A stretch of 64,000 nucleotides of DNA from NCBI GenBank assembly GCA_030647435.1, contig JAUSJX010000060.1, forward strand, positions 1-64,000, given 5' to 3'. Origin of the DNA: Candidatus Rokuibacteriota bacterium. Its GTDB lineage: Bacteria > Methylomirabilota > Methylomirabilia > Rokubacteriales > CSP1-6. The notes beneath the pieces were generated by a model, which had not been told where the DNA came from, did not search any database, and worked only from the letters and a program-made list of their open reading frames with translations. Below are positions 48,974 through 57,517 of this stretch, one piece after another (position 1 is the first letter of the stretch; the number at the start of each line of letters is the position of its first letter). Made by a program: the position numbers and the translations under genes.

Positions 48974-50125
48974 TCAGGGCCCCACAGGCAGGGCGCTGAG
49001 GGTGGACGACTCGCCGGCCCGCTGACCAAGCGAGGCCAGCCCGCCGAGCGCGGAGTCTCCGGCCAGGAGCAGGCGGGAGAATCGCAGTGCGCCCCCGCAG
49101 TGACGGCAGCGCAGGGCCGCCGGGGGCTCGCTCGCGGCCTCGGGGGCTGCCAGCGCAAACCCGCTGGCGATTTCGATACGAGCTTTGACGTCCTCGAGGG
49201 GCACCGAGGAGCTGGGCGAGAGGAACCCGTAGTAGCGCACCTTCATGAACCCGCGCGGGAGCACATGCTGGAGGAACCGGCGCAGGAACTCCATGATCGG
49301 GAGGGTCATGGTGCGCACCCGGTTGCTCTGCGGCTTTTGATACCGGAACCGCACGTGGTCTTCATCGACGCTCAGGATGCGGCGCTCCGAGATCGCCACT
49401 TTGAACACGTAGGGGGCGAGGTACTGCAGCGCCCTGCTGCCGTCGCCCGCCGGCTGGCAGTGGACGTTCCACTCCGTCGACCAGACCTCCCCCGGAATCT
49501 CCCCAAGCAGGCCGTGCGTGTCGATCCGGTCGCGAAACTTGGCCCGAACGATCCGCGACAATGCCCGCACCGGGAGATAGAACCCGGCCCGGGCCGGATG
49601 CCAGCGCCCGTCCTCGTGGCTCAACGCGCCGCCCACGACGACATAGTGAATGTGGGGGTGATACTGCACGGTGCGCCCCCAGGTGTGCAAAACTCCGAAG
49701 AACCCCGCCACATCCCCGCCGATGTGCCGGGGGTCGACGACCAGCGCCTTGATCGCCCCCGACGAGGCTTCGAACAGCGCCCCGTAGCCGATCTTCTGAT
49801 GCCGACGCAGGAAGGCGCGCAGGGGCTCGGGCACGGTGAAGGTGAGCAGGAAGTGCTCGCCGGGCAGCTGGCGCGCGCGTTGCCGCTCCAGCCATTCCTG
49901 CCCCTTCCCCTGCTGGCAGCACGGACAGTGCCGGTTGCCGCAGGAGCGATGGACCACGTGCCGCTGCCCGCACCCGTCGCACACATACAGGGCCGACCCG
50001 GCGGCCTCGGTATGGCAGTCGGCGATCGCTGCGATGACTTTCTTGTGGGCCTTGGGTATGGCCGACCCGAACCGGTCGAGGTAGGCTGGCCCATGCGTCC
50101 GAAAGAGCTCTTGGAGAAGACCCAT
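48974..50125 (-). CDS. IS91-family transposase (HUH type)
   Basis: 383 residues from ATG 50125. The N-terminus has the zinc-binding region of IS91 transposases (CDGCGQRHVVHRSCGNRHCPCC), then the HUH motif YHPHIHYVVVGG and the region ALQYLAPYVFKVAIS with the catalytic Tyr. The C-terminal CRHCGGALRF is a second Cys knuckle. These enzymes move DNA by rolling-circle transposition and can carry adjacent genes. It begins two bases after the stop of the tyrosine recombinase, a pairing seen in a subgroup of IS91 elements. Confidence 0.9.
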   Translation of the reverse strand: MGLLQELFRTHGPAYLDRFGSAIPKAHKKVIAAIADCHTEAAGSALYVCDGCGQRHVVHRSCGNRHCPCCQQGKGQEWLERQRARQLPGEHFLLTFTVPEPLRAFLRRHQKIGYGALFEASSGAIKALVVDPRHIGGDVAGFFGVLHTWGRTVQYHPHIHYVVVGGALSHEDGRWHPARAGFYLPVRALSRIVRAKFRDRIDTHGLLGEIPGEVWSTEWNVHCQPAGDGSRALQYLAPYVFKVAISERRILSVDEDHVRFRYQKPQSNRVRTMTLPIMEFLRRFLQHVLPRGFMKVRYYGFLSPSSSVPLEDVKARIEIASGFALAAPEAASEPPAALRCRHCGGALRFSRLLLAGDSALGGLASLGQRAGESSTLSALPVGP

Positions 50126-50127
50126 GG

Positions 50128-51000
50128 CTACAGGCCCTCCATCACCCGGTCGATCAAGGCATAGGCGTCCTCCGTGCCCTTGTGGGTGAGGTGCAGATAC
50201 AGCATGGTGCTCTCCAGGCTGGCGTGGCCCATGTGCCGCTGGATCACGCGGGGATTGACCCCGGCCTCGAGCAGATGCGTGGCATAGCAATGCCGCAGGG
50301 TGTGCACCGACACCCCGCGCTTGGCGACCCCCGCGGCGCGCGTGGCGTGGCGGAAGGCCCCCTGCACACTGCTCTTGGCCATCGGCGTCGTGGCGGTCGC
50401 GGCCGCACGCCCGTTGCGGCCGCACGCGGGAAAGAGCAGGCGGGGATTGCGGTGGCTGCGCCAGTGCGTGCGCAGGATGAGGAGGGTCGCGTGCGGCAGC
50501 GGCACGAAGCGGTCCTTGGCGCCCTTGCCGCGATGGACGTGGATCATCAGGCGCTGGCTATCGATGTCGGAGACCTCCAGATACTGCGCTTCCTGCAGGC
50601 GCAAGCCACATGCGTAGACCGTGCTCAAGAAGGCGTGGTTATGCTTCGTCCGCACGCAGCGCAAGATCCCCCGCACCTCCTCGGGGCTCAGGATCGCCGG
50701 CAGGCGCGCCTCACTCTTGGCGCGCAGGATGTCGAAGAGGTGCCAGTTGCGCTGCAGGACGTGCACGAAGAAGAATCGAATGCCGCAGTAGCAGATGCGC
50801 ATCGTGTTCGGCGACCAGTGGTCGACGTTGCGCCGCCGCAAGAAGTAGGCTTCGAGCTCGGGCTCGGTAATCTCGTCGGGCGGCTTGCTGTAGAAGGTGC
50901 TGAGCATCCGCACGGCTCGGGTGTAGGCTTCCTGCGTGCGTTCCCCTTTGCCGTTGAGCTGCAGGGCGTTGATGGAGCGCTGGTACCAGTCGGTCATCAT
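50128..51000 (-). CDS. tyrosine recombinase associated with the IS91-type element
   Basis: 290 residues from ATG 51000 (GGAGGAG site; the codon after it is also ATG). SAM-like N-terminal domain (1-95), then the catalytic residues Arg134 (CGLRLQEA), Lys159 (GKGAKDR), His233 and Arg236 (VHTLRHCYATHLLEAG), His259 (RHMGHAS) and Tyr268 (TMLYLHL): the set is complete. It resembles integron-type and phage-type integrases, but lacks the IntI-specific insertion. It is operonic with the IS91 transposase. Confidence 0.92.
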   Translation of the reverse strand: MMTDWYQRSINALQLNGKGERTQEAYTRAVRMLSTFYSKPPDEITEPELEAYFLRRRNVDHWSPNTMRICYCGIRFFFVHVLQRNWHLFDILRAKSEARLPAILSPEEVRGILRCVRTKHNHAFLSTVYACGLRLQEAQYLEVSDIDSQRLMIHVHRGKGAKDRFVPLPHATLLILRTHWRSHRNPRLLFPACGRNGRAAATATTPMAKSSVQGAFRHATRAAGVAKRGVSVHTLRHCYATHLLEAGVNPRVIQRHMGHASLESTMLYLHLTHKGTEDAYALIDRVMEGL

Positions 51001-51162
51001 GGGTCTCTCCTCCGCGGTAAGAGTTGGGGATCTCGCCGTGCGATACACGGCGCTCCCCGAGGAGAGCAGAGGGAGGCCGGCCTGGCTAGTCCCGCGGTCG
51101 GGACACCCGGATCGACGGACAACTACTCTGGCAGAAGATGACACCTGCCGCGAAGCGGCTTA

Positions 51163-51222
51163 CTTGAACTTCAGCTTGCAGCGGACGGCGTATTCGCGCC
51201 GCCGCTGAACCTGGCGTTAGGC
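51163..51222 (+). other. integron attC site
   Basis: Plus strand: CTTGAAC (degenerate R''), nine bases, CAGCGG-A-CGGCG, loop TATTCG, CGCCG-CCGCTG, eight bases, GTTAGGC (R'). It has the same CAGCGG-A bulge and nine-base spacing as the two minus-strand sites at 25744 and 29461. The cassette that should precede it has been replaced by the IS91-type element. Confidence 0.85.
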
Positions 51223-51303
51223 CCTGAGATAAGAACGAGAAGACACTCAAGCGAGTTGATGCTGCCTGTTTATTGAGAACCTGTATAGGAGGAGGGGACG
51301 ATC

Positions 51304-51630
51304 ATGCCGATCTATATGTTCCAGGAGTCCTACACCAGCGAAGCCTGGGCAGTCCAAATCAGGAACCCGCAGAACCGCATGGAAGTCGCGCGGCGGCTCA
51401 TCGAAGCCCAGGGGGGCAAGCTGCTGAGCGCGTACTATGCCTTTGGAGAGGACGATGTCGTCCTGATTGCGGAACTTCCAGACAATGTGAGCGCCGCTGC
51501 AATCGCCCTGACGGTTGCAGGCGGTGGCGCGGCGAAGGCGCTAAAGACCACCGTGTTGATGTCCGTTGAGGAGGGACTGGAGGCGATGCGCCGCGCCGGT
51601 GGTACGGGGTATCGCCCACCGGGGAGCTAG
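51304..51630 (+). CDS. GYD-domain protein
   Basis: 108 residues; GGAGGAGGG upstream. The ferredoxin-like GYD fold is visible: MPIYMFQESYTSEAW, LIEAQGGKLLSAYYAFGEDDVVLIAELPDNVSAAAIALTVAGGGA, TTVLMSVEEGLEAM. Such proteins are small cytosolic dimers of unknown, possibly monooxygenase-like, function and are frequent in environmental integron cassettes. It begins 82 bases after the attC site, so it was probably the first gene of the following cassette. Confidence 0.85.
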   Translation: MPIYMFQESYTSEAWAVQIRNPQNRMEVARRLIEAQGGKLLSAYYAFGEDDVVLIAELPDNVSAAAIALTVAGGGAAKALKTTVLMSVEEGLEAMRRAGGTGYRPPGS

Positions 51631-51637
51631 CCGCTGG

Positions 51638-51684
51638 GGTTAGACCGCGCGCGTTAGACCTCGCATTAGACCTCGCGTTAGACC
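51638..51684 (+). repeat. four TTAGACC repeats downstream of the GYD gene
   Basis: TTAGACC occurs at 51640, 51654, 51666 and 51678 within the context (G/C)G(C/T)(A/G)TTAGACC(T/G)CG. The first copy is preceded by CCGCTGGG directly after the stop codon, which resembles the right half (L' plus R') of an attC site. The later copies look like stacked R' cores. Confidence 0.7.
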
Positions 51685-51705
51685 CTCGTCCAAGGAGGAC
51701 GCGCC

Positions 51706-52092
51706 ATGTCTCAGCAGCAATCGGTGTCCGTGGAAACGGTGAAGGCCATCCTGGATGGCTTCAATGCCCACGATCTCGACGCGATCATGGAGTTTTTTGC
51801 GGATGATTGTTCGTTGGACCTGCCACGTGGGCCGGATCCCTGGGGACAACGTTTTGTGGGTAAGGCCGCCGTGCGAGAGGGATTGGCGACGCGCTTCAAG
51901 GGTCTTCCAGATGTCCACTATAGCGATGACCGCCATTGGATCAGTGGGAATCTGGTCGTTTCGGAATGGCTGCTGACGGGCACAACGCCCAATGGGGCCA
52001 AAGTCAAGGTTCGTGGGTGCGACCACTACGAGTTTCGAGACGGCAAGGCGATTCGGAAGGATGCGTATTGGAAGATAGTTGAGAAGCCATGA
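51706..52092 (+). CDS. SnoaL-like (NTF2-fold) protein
   Basis: 128 residues; AAGGAGG upstream. Typical NTF2 pattern: VKAILDGFNAHDLDAIMEFFADDCSLDLP at the N-terminal helix, GKAAVREGLATRF, then alternating strands VSEWLLTGTTPNGAKVKVRGCDHYEFRDGKAIRKDAYW. Related proteins bind or cyclise small hydrophobic ligands. It is followed by a second SnoaL-like gene, in the region bounded by the attC site. Confidence 0.85.
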   Translation: MSQQQSVSVETVKAILDGFNAHDLDAIMEFFADDCSLDLPRGPDPWGQRFVGKAAVREGLATRFKGLPDVHYSDDRHWISGNLVVSEWLLTGTTPNGAKVKVRGCDHYEFRDGKAIRKDAYWKIVEKP

Positions 52093-52140
52093 TGAGGTAT
52101 TGGGTCTACGCCGGCGCTGGACATTTACGGAGGAACACGC

Positions 52141-52545
52141 ATGACACTCGAAGAGCACAAGGCGATCGTGCGACGGTTCTTCGAAGAAGCCTGGAACCGC
52201 CAGAACTTGGATGTAGTCGATGAGATCTTCGCTCCGGCAGTGATCTTCAACGGGCAGTCGATTACTCGCGAGGCGCTCAAGCAGGCTCTGGCCGGCCGGC
52301 GTGTCGCGTTCCCCGACATTCAGGTTAGGGTTGACGATCAGGTCGCCGAAGGCGAGAAAGTCTCCACGCGTCGGACATGGCGGGCCACCCATAAGGGCAC
52401 ATATCGTGGGGTTGGCGCGACGGGTAAGGTCGTGACATGGACGCAGATCAGCGTGGTCCGCTTCTCACAAGGCAGGATTGTGGAAGATTGGACCGTCGCG
52501 GACGAGCTCAGCATTTTGCAGCAGCTTGGAGTGTTGCCCGCATGA
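52141..52545 (+). CDS. SnoaL-like ester-cyclase-family protein
   Basis: 134 residues. The N-terminal helix EEHKAIVRRFFEEAWNRQNLDVVDEIFAPAVIFNG and the C-terminal VVRFSQGRIVEDWTVADELSILQQLGVLP are standard for the ester cyclase/SnoaL group. It shares fold but little sequence with the preceding protein. GGAGG lies before the ATG. The 52546-52760 gap has no gene. Confidence 0.87.
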   Translation: MTLEEHKAIVRRFFEEAWNRQNLDVVDEIFAPAVIFNGQSITREALKQALAGRRVAFPDIQVRVDDQVAEGEKVSTRRTWRATHKGTYRGVGATGKVVTWTQISVVRFSQGRIVEDWTVADELSILQQLGVLPA

Positions 52546-52760
52546 AGAGGATCTGAGACGCGCGTCTCTCGCCGGGCTTGCCACGCTGGGAGGGAGTGTC
52601 CTCACGCCGCGCGGTCACTCGTCGGCACAGGCGCCGCCCGCTGGTGGTGCCCTGCTCTAGCCGCGCGCTGGAGCAGGCCGCCGCCTCGCCTACGCTCAAC
52701 GCGGGGCTCCTTTTGCTTCGCCCCACGGGCCGGCCGTTGATAGAATGGCGGGAGCCTCAC

Positions 52761-54311
52761 ATGCGTCCCATCTTCGTGCGAATGCTGGCCGCCTTCATGC
52801 TCTGCTGCGCCGCCCTGGCGGGGATGTCTCCCGCCGAGGCCGCCTCCGCTCGCCCGGCCGCCGTCGAGATCAAGGGACCCAAGGGCGCTCTCGGCCAGCT
52901 GACCCTCCAGGTGATGGACGACGGCAGCTCTTACGTCGCGGCCGAGCGTCTGGCCGGTCTCCTCAAGGGCTCCTGGGCCGTCAAGGGCAAGACGGGCACG
53001 CTGACGGTTGCCAAGCGGAGCGCCCAGTTCAACCGTGACCAGTCGCGGCTGACCCTCCAGGGCCACCCTCTCGTCCTCGAGGGAGCCCCGCGCGTCACTG
53101 CCAAGGGCTGGCTCATCCCGGCCGACTTCCTCGACAAAGGGCTGGGCCGACTGGCTCCGGGCGTGAGCGCCGCGCGTCCCGCCTTGGCGGCAGCGAAGTC
53201 GCCCGTCACGCGCGTGGATTCGAGCGTGGCCTTCGAGGAGCTGCGCTATCGCTCGTACCCGTCCTTCACCCGCATTGTCGTCGAAGCGGCCGCCAGGCTC
53301 TCTTACCTCACTGCGGCCGGCCGCAGCGAGATCCGCGTGAGGCTGAGCGGCCTCAACGTGGCGGGCGTCCATCTCGAGGAGATCGGCGACGGGCTCGTCA
53401 AGGAGGCGCGGCTCGAGGCGGCCGGGCCCGATGGCGTGCTCAACATCGTCCTCGAGGGCCCCGCCGCCGAGGTGAAGACCGCTTCGCTCCAGGATCCCTT
53501 CCGCGTGGTCGTGGACATCTACCGCGCGAAGGAAAGCGCGGGTACTGGAGGCTCGCGGGCCAACAACGGGGGCGCGCCGCCGCTCAAGCGGATCGTGCTC
53601 GACGCGGGCCACGGCGGCCACGACCCCGGCGCCAGGGGGCCCGGCGGCGTCCAGGAGAAGGACGTGGTGCTCGATGTGACCCGGCGCGCCGCGCGCATGA
53701 TCGAAGACGGCCTCGGCATCAAGGTGGTGCTGACGCGCAGCACGGATGTTTTCGTGCCGCTCCGCGAGCGGACCAACTTCGCCAACAAGCAGCGCGCCGA
53801 CCTCTTCGTCTCCGTCCACGCCAACGCGCATCCGCGATCCGTCTCCGAGGGCGTCGAGACCTACTTCCTCTCCTCCGAGGCGACGGACAACGAGGCCCGG
53901 CAGATCGCCGCCATCGAGAACGACGTCGTCCAGCTCGAGAGCCCGCAGTCGCGCCAGAAGACGGATCTCCTCAAGAGCATCCTCTGGGACATGGCGCAAT
54001 CCGAGTTCCAGCAGGAGTCGAGCTTTCTCGCCGAGACCGTCCAGGACTCGATGACCCAGTCGCTCCGCCTCACCAACCGCGGCGTCAAGCAGGCGGGCTT
54101 CTACGTGCTGGGCGGCGCCGCCATGCCGGCCATCCTGATCGAGATCGGATTCCTGACGAACCCGAAGGAGGAGAAGAAGCTCGCCTCCGGCGAGCACCGG
54201 GAAGCGATCGCCCGCGCCATCTACGCGAGCCTCGCCGAGTACAAGCGTCGCTACGACCAGCGCGTGCGGACAGTCCAAACGCAACCGGTCAGGAGTGGGG
54301 CGGCTAGATGA
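52761..54311 (+). CDS. amiC: N-acetylmuramoyl-L-alanine amidase (AMIN + Amidase_3)
   Basis: 516 residues, Sec signal peptide (cleavage near AEA-AS). Residues ~35-125 resemble a copper-amine-oxidase-type N-terminal domain ([15 protein letters not shown]), ~150-245 the AMIN septal-targeting domain ([21 protein letters not shown]), ~275-495 the zinc amidase: [11 protein letters not shown] (His, with Glu in QEKDVVLD), SVHANAH (His), [12 protein letters not shown] (catalytic Glu). It cleaves the bond between MurNAc and the stem peptide during cell separation. Start chosen at ATG 52761 with GGGAG upstream. Its stop overlaps rph as ATGA. Confidence 0.93.
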   Translation: MRPIFVRMLAAFMLCCAALAGMSPAEAASARPAAVEIKGPKGALGQLTLQVMDDGSSYVAAERLAGLLKGSWAVKGKTGTLTVAKRSAQFNRDQSRLTLQGHPLVLEGAPRVTAKGWLIPADFLDKGLGRLAPGVSAARPALAAAKSPVTRVDSSVAFEELRYRSYPSFTRIVVEAAARLSYLTAAGRSEIRVRLSGLNVAGVHLEEIGDGLVKEARLEAAGPDGVLNIVLEGPAAEVKTASLQDPFRVVVDIYRAKESAGTGGSRANNGGAPPLKRIVLDAGHGGHDPGARGPGGVQEKDVVLDVTRRAARMIEDGLGIKVVLTRSTDVFVPLRERTNFANKQRADLFVSVHANAHPRSVSEGVETYFLSSEATDNEARQIAAIENDVVQLESPQSRQKTDLLKSILWDMAQSEFQQESSFLAETVQDSMTQSLRLTNRGVKQAGFYVLGGAAMPAILIEIGFLTNPKEEKKLASGEHREAIARAIYASLAEYKRRYDQRVRTVQTQPVRSGAAR

Positions 54312-55048
54312 CCGTCAGGCACGACGGCCGGGCCTCGGACCAGCTGCGCCCGGTCCGGATCACCCGCGACTACCTGCGCCACCCCGAGGGCTCGGTCCTC
54401 GTCGAGTTCGGAGACACCAAGGTCATCTGCACGGCGTCCATCGAGGAAAAGGTGCCGCCCTTTCTCAAGGGACAAGGTAAGGGCTGGGTGACCGCGGAGT
54501 ACGGCATGCTGCCGCGCTCGACCAACACGCGCATGAATCGCGAGCGGAACGGGCCCTCCGGGCGCTCGCAGGAGATCCAGCGTCTCGTGGGGCGCTCGCT
54601 CCGTGCCGTGGTCGAGATGGCGAAGCTGGGCGAGCGCACCGTCTGGGTCGACTGCGACGTGATCCAGGCCGACGGCGGCACGCGCACGGCGGCGATCACC
54701 GGCAGCTTCATCGCCATGGCGGACGCCATCGGCACCGTCGTCAAGGCGGGGGCGCTGCCGAGCACACCCGTGCGGGACTGCGTCGCCGCGATCAGCGTCG
54801 GCATCGTCGGGGGCGCGCCCGCGCTCGACCTGAACTACGTCGAGGACTCGACCGCCGAGGTGGACATGAACGTGGTCATGACTGGTGCCGGCGCATTCGT
54901 AGAGGTGCAGGGGACGGCCGAGCAGACGCCCTTCGGCCGGGACAGCCTGGCCGCCATGCTGGCGCTGGCGGAGCAAGGCATCGGGCGCCTGATCGCCCTC
55001 CAGCGGCGCGCCGTCGACGCGCGCGGCGAGGCGTCCTTCGTCCTCTGA
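54308..55048 (+). CDS. rph: ribonuclease PH
   Basis: 246 residues, the normal length. Signatures: [38 protein letters not shown] with the R-x-R-E region [26 protein letters not shown], phosphate-binding [20 protein letters not shown], and the C-terminal [25 protein letters not shown]. It trims the 3' ends of tRNA precursors with phosphate. It sits in an operon with amiC and rdgB; rph-rdgB linkage is common in bacteria. Confidence 0.96.
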   Translation: MTVRHDGRASDQLRPVRITRDYLRHPEGSVLVEFGDTKVICTASIEEKVPPFLKGQGKGWVTAEYGMLPRSTNTRMNRERNGPSGRSQEIQRLVGRSLRAVVEMAKLGERTVWVDCDVIQADGGTRTAAITGSFIAMADAIGTVVKAGALPSTPVRDCVAAISVGIVGGAPALDLNYVEDSTAEVDMNVVMTGAGAFVEVQGTAEQTPFGRDSLAAMLALAEQGIGRLIALQRRAVDARGEASFVL

Positions 55049-55049
55049 G

Positions 55050-55658
55050 TTGGCGGCCTCTAATCGGACGCTGGTGCTGGCCACGGCCAACCGCGCCAAG
55101 GCGCTGGAGATGGCCGCGCTTCTTGGAGACACCCCCTTCCGGATCCGGAATCTCACCGACTTCCCCGGAGTGACCCTGCCTCTCGAGGGCGAATCGTCCT
55201 ACGCGGAGAACGCCCTCGCCAAGGCGCGCGCCGTCGCGGCGGCGACAGGAGAGATGGCGCTTGCCGACGACTCGGGAATCGAGGTGGATGCCCTCGGCGG
55301 CGGTCCCGGCGTGCTCTCGGCCCGCTATGGCGGCCCCGGCTTGAGCGATCCCGAACGCTGCGCGGTCATGCTGAGAGAGATGGCGTCAGTGCCCCGCGAG
55401 AAGCGGACCGCGCGCTTTCGCTGCCTCATCGCCATCGTCTGCCCGCACCGCCGCCGCGAGACCACGGTCGAAGGCGTGGTCGAAGGCGTCCTGCTGGACG
55501 CGCCGCGCGGAGACGGTGGCTTCGGCTACGACCCGCTCTTCTTCTACCCGCCGCTGGGGCGCGGCTTTGCCGAGCTCGCGGCCGATGAGAAGAACCGCGT
55601 CAGCCATCGCGCGCAGGCCTGTCAGCAGGCCCGCGCCTGGCTGCTTTCCGAGCCTTGA
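55050..55658 (+). CDS. rdgB: XTP/dITP pyrophosphatase (RdgB/HAM1)
   Basis: 202 residues from TTG 55050, one base after the rph stop. Family motifs: ATANRAKALEM (S/T-x-N-x-x-K), SYAENALAKARA, ADDSGIEVDALGGGPGVLSARYGG, FGYDPLFFYPPLG and SHRAQA. It hydrolyses non-canonical purine nucleotides (ITP, dITP, XTP) to keep them out of nucleic acids. The stop overlaps the -35 box of the tRNA-Pro promoter. Confidence 0.95.
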   Translation: MAASNRTLVLATANRAKALEMAALLGDTPFRIRNLTDFPGVTLPLEGESSYAENALAKARAVAAATGEMALADDSGIEVDALGGGPGVLSARYGGPGLSDPERCAVMLREMASVPREKRTARFRCLIAIVCPHRRRETTVEGVVEGVLLDAPRGDGGFGYDPLFFYPPLGRGFAELAADEKNRVSHRAQACQQARAWLLSEP

Positions 55659-55684
55659 ACGGGCTTCGGGCCGGGCGGTATACT
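55655..55684 (+). promoter_or_regulatory. sigma70-type promoter for tRNA-Pro
   Basis: TTGAAC (55655-55660) and TATACT (55679-55684) are 18 bases apart, ending 13 bases before the tRNA. Confidence 0.75.
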
Positions 55685-55697
55685 CGCGAGGACACAC

Positions 55698-55774
55698 CGG
55701 GGTGTGGCGCAGCTCGGTAGCGCACCTGCTTTGGGAGCAGGGGGTCGGAGGTTCAAATCCTCTCACCCCGACCA
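55698..55774 (+). tRNA. tRNA-Pro (TGG)
   Basis: Acceptor CGGGGTG/CACCCCG, D-arm with GCTCGGTAG, anticodon stem CCTGC/GCAGG with loop TTTGGGA (anticodon TGG), T-arm GGAGG-TTCAAAT-CCTCT, discriminator A and encoded CCA. Confidence 0.97.
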
Positions 55775-55875
55775 GTTCACGACTCGCCGGCGGCCGCAGG
55801 GTTTGTGGTCGCCGGCGGGTCTTCTTTGCAGCGCACGGCGCAGGATGACCTCGTGGTCTCGAGGAGGAGATGCCC

Positions 55876-56286
55876 ATGCCAATCGTCAAGCGGGTGACGT
55901 ACTTCAAGATGATGGTGCCGAACCGTCCGGGACAGGGGGCGCGGGCCCTCAGCGTGCTCCATCAGGCCGGCATCAACCTGGTCGCCTTCTCCGGCTTCCC
56001 ACACCGGGGCGGCGCCCAGATGGACTTCATCCCCGCGAAGCCGTCCGCCTTCCGCAAGGTGGCCCGGAAGAACAAATGGAAGATCGCCGCCCCCAAGCGC
56101 GCCTTCCTCGTGCGCGGCGCCGATCGAGTCGGCGCGGGGGCCAAGCTCATGGCCAAGCTCGCGGCGAAGCGGATCAACGTCATCGCCATCGACGCTGTCC
56201 ACGCCGGCAGCGGCCGCTACGGGGCCATCCTCTGGGTCTCTCCCGGCCAGTACAGCAAAGCGGCGCGCGTGCTCGGGGCCAGATAG
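55876..56286 (+). CDS. ACT-domain-like protein
   Basis: 136 residues. Two beta-alpha-beta-beta-alpha-beta units of ACT type: VTYFKMMVPNRPGQGARALSVLHQAGINLVAFSGFPH (binding-site loop PNRPGQ) and KRAFLVRGADRVGAGAKLMAKLAAKRINVIAIDAVHAGSGRYGAILWV. It is probably a stand-alone amino-acid-binding regulatory protein. ATG 55876 is chosen over 55870 because GAGGAGGAG is too close to the latter. Confidence 0.8.
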   Translation: MPIVKRVTYFKMMVPNRPGQGARALSVLHQAGINLVAFSGFPHRGGAQMDFIPAKPSAFRKVARKNKWKIAAPKRAFLVRGADRVGAGAKLMAKLAAKRINVIAIDAVHAGSGRYGAILWVSPGQYSKAARVLGAR

Positions 56287-56305
56287 GCACACGGCAGGGC
56301 GCGCC

Positions 56306-57021
56306 ATGATGGAGCAGGGCGCGGGCCTGTCCCGGCGGGATCTACTGCGCCTGGCCGCCGTCGCGGCGGGGCTCGTGGTGGTGCGGGGTCCGCCGGCGCA
56401 GGCCGCGTCGCCGGGCCCCGGCGGTCCTCCCGCGGACGAGGTGCTCCAGCGGCTCCTCGAGGGCAATCAGCGGTTCGTGAAAGGGGAGGCGGCAGGTCCG
56501 CGGCGGCGGCCCGACGACTTCCGGCGCTCGCCGAGGGGCAGCATCCCATGGCCGTCATCGTCGGCTGCGCGGACTCGCGCGTGTCGCCCGAGCTTCTGTT
56601 CGACCAGGGCATCGGCGACCTCTTCGTGGTCCGCGTCGCCGGCAACGTCGTCAGCGGGGCGGGCCCGCCGGTGAAGGCGAGCATCGAGTACGGCGTGGCC
56701 GAGTTGGGCGTGTCGCTCGTCATGGTCCTCGGCCACACGGAATGCGGCGCCGTCAAGGCCGCCATCCAGCACATGAACGACCGAGATCCCTTGCCCGGCG
56801 CCCTCGGCCTGCTCGTGAACAGCATCCGGCCGGCCGTGGCCAAGACCAAGGGGATGCCGGGCGATCCGCTCGACAACGCGATCCGCGCCAATGTGGGCAT
56901 CGGCGTCGAGCAGCTCCGGAGCCTTCAGCCCATCGTGGCTCCGGCGGTGAAGCGCGGCCGGGTCAAGGTCGTGGGCGCCGTGTACGACCTGCGCACGGGC
57001 GGCGTGACGCTGACCGTGTGA
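56306..57021 (+). pseudogene. beta-carbonic anhydrase with Tat-like signal, frameshifted
   Basis: The first frame (56306 on) has a twin-arginine signal (LSRRDLLRLAAVAAGLVVV) and the family start VLQRLLEGNQRFVKG. The second frame, which has an ATG at 56548, carries the catalytic part: C-A-D-S-R (zinc Cys, Asp-Arg dyad), GHTEC (zinc His and Cys), and RVKVVGAVYDLRTGGV. The frames would join near 56500-56540 (RALAEGQHPMAV in the second frame), so a one-base indel splits a normal ~238-residue exported enzyme that interconverts CO2 and bicarbonate. It could be a sequencing error. Confidence 0.85.
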
Positions 57022-57038
57022 GGCCGACCCGCGGCAGG

Positions 57039-57416
57039 CTACTTGCCGGCGCCTGCCACGGGCCGGTACGCCACGTCACCGGACAGAAGCGCGAAGCGCG
57101 GTTCCATGCACGAGGCCGTCCAGCCGGTCTCCGCCAGATGCGTGCAGCCCTTCTTGCACGTGACGGCTCCCTCGTCTCCGAACCGCGAGCAGGAGACGAC
57201 GTCCGACGGCTCTTCGGAGCCGGCCTGCGTGAGGAACGCCGCCGTCACCCAGCGCTTGGAGAACGGGCAATAGAACCCCGCTCTCGCCACACTCGGCGAG
57301 GCGTAGAACACCCAGCTCACAGCCCCGAGAAGGAACACGGATCCCACGGCCACAGCCGCCGGGACCACCAGGAGGAACAGGACGAACGTTGCTACCAGCG
57401 AGCCGATCCATTCCAT
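57039..57416 (-). CDS. small membrane protein with Cys-rich tail
   Basis: 125 residues from ATG 57416 (GGGGGTG upstream; GTG 57425 is an alternative). Two hydrophobic stretches at the N-terminus (LVATFVLFLLVVPAAVAVGSVFLLGAVSWVFYA), then a domain with six cysteines (FYCPFSKRW, VVSCSRF, VTCKKGCTH, TASCMEP) that might bind metal or form disulphides. No family recognised. It is convergent with the carbonic anhydrase. Confidence 0.65.
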   Translation of the reverse strand: MEWIGSLVATFVLFLLVVPAAVAVGSVFLLGAVSWVFYASPSVARAGFYCPFSKRWVTAAFLTQAGSEEPSDVVSCSRFGDEGAVTCKKGCTHLAETGWTASCMEPRFALLSGDVAYRPVAGAGK

Positions 57417-57517
57417 GAGCTTCACCCCCAGTCAAACACGGTGAAACCATCCAAGCAAAGCATCCTCCTCCACGCCACGGAGCTCAATGATGCGGACAGC
57501 TCATTTCCCTGGGCTAT

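Noticed and set aside
48602-51222. One attC site split by the IS91-type element, from GCCTAAC at 48602 to GTTAGGC at 51216
   Set aside because: The site at 51163-51222 already has its own left core and full stem, so the 48602 core is not needed as its other half.
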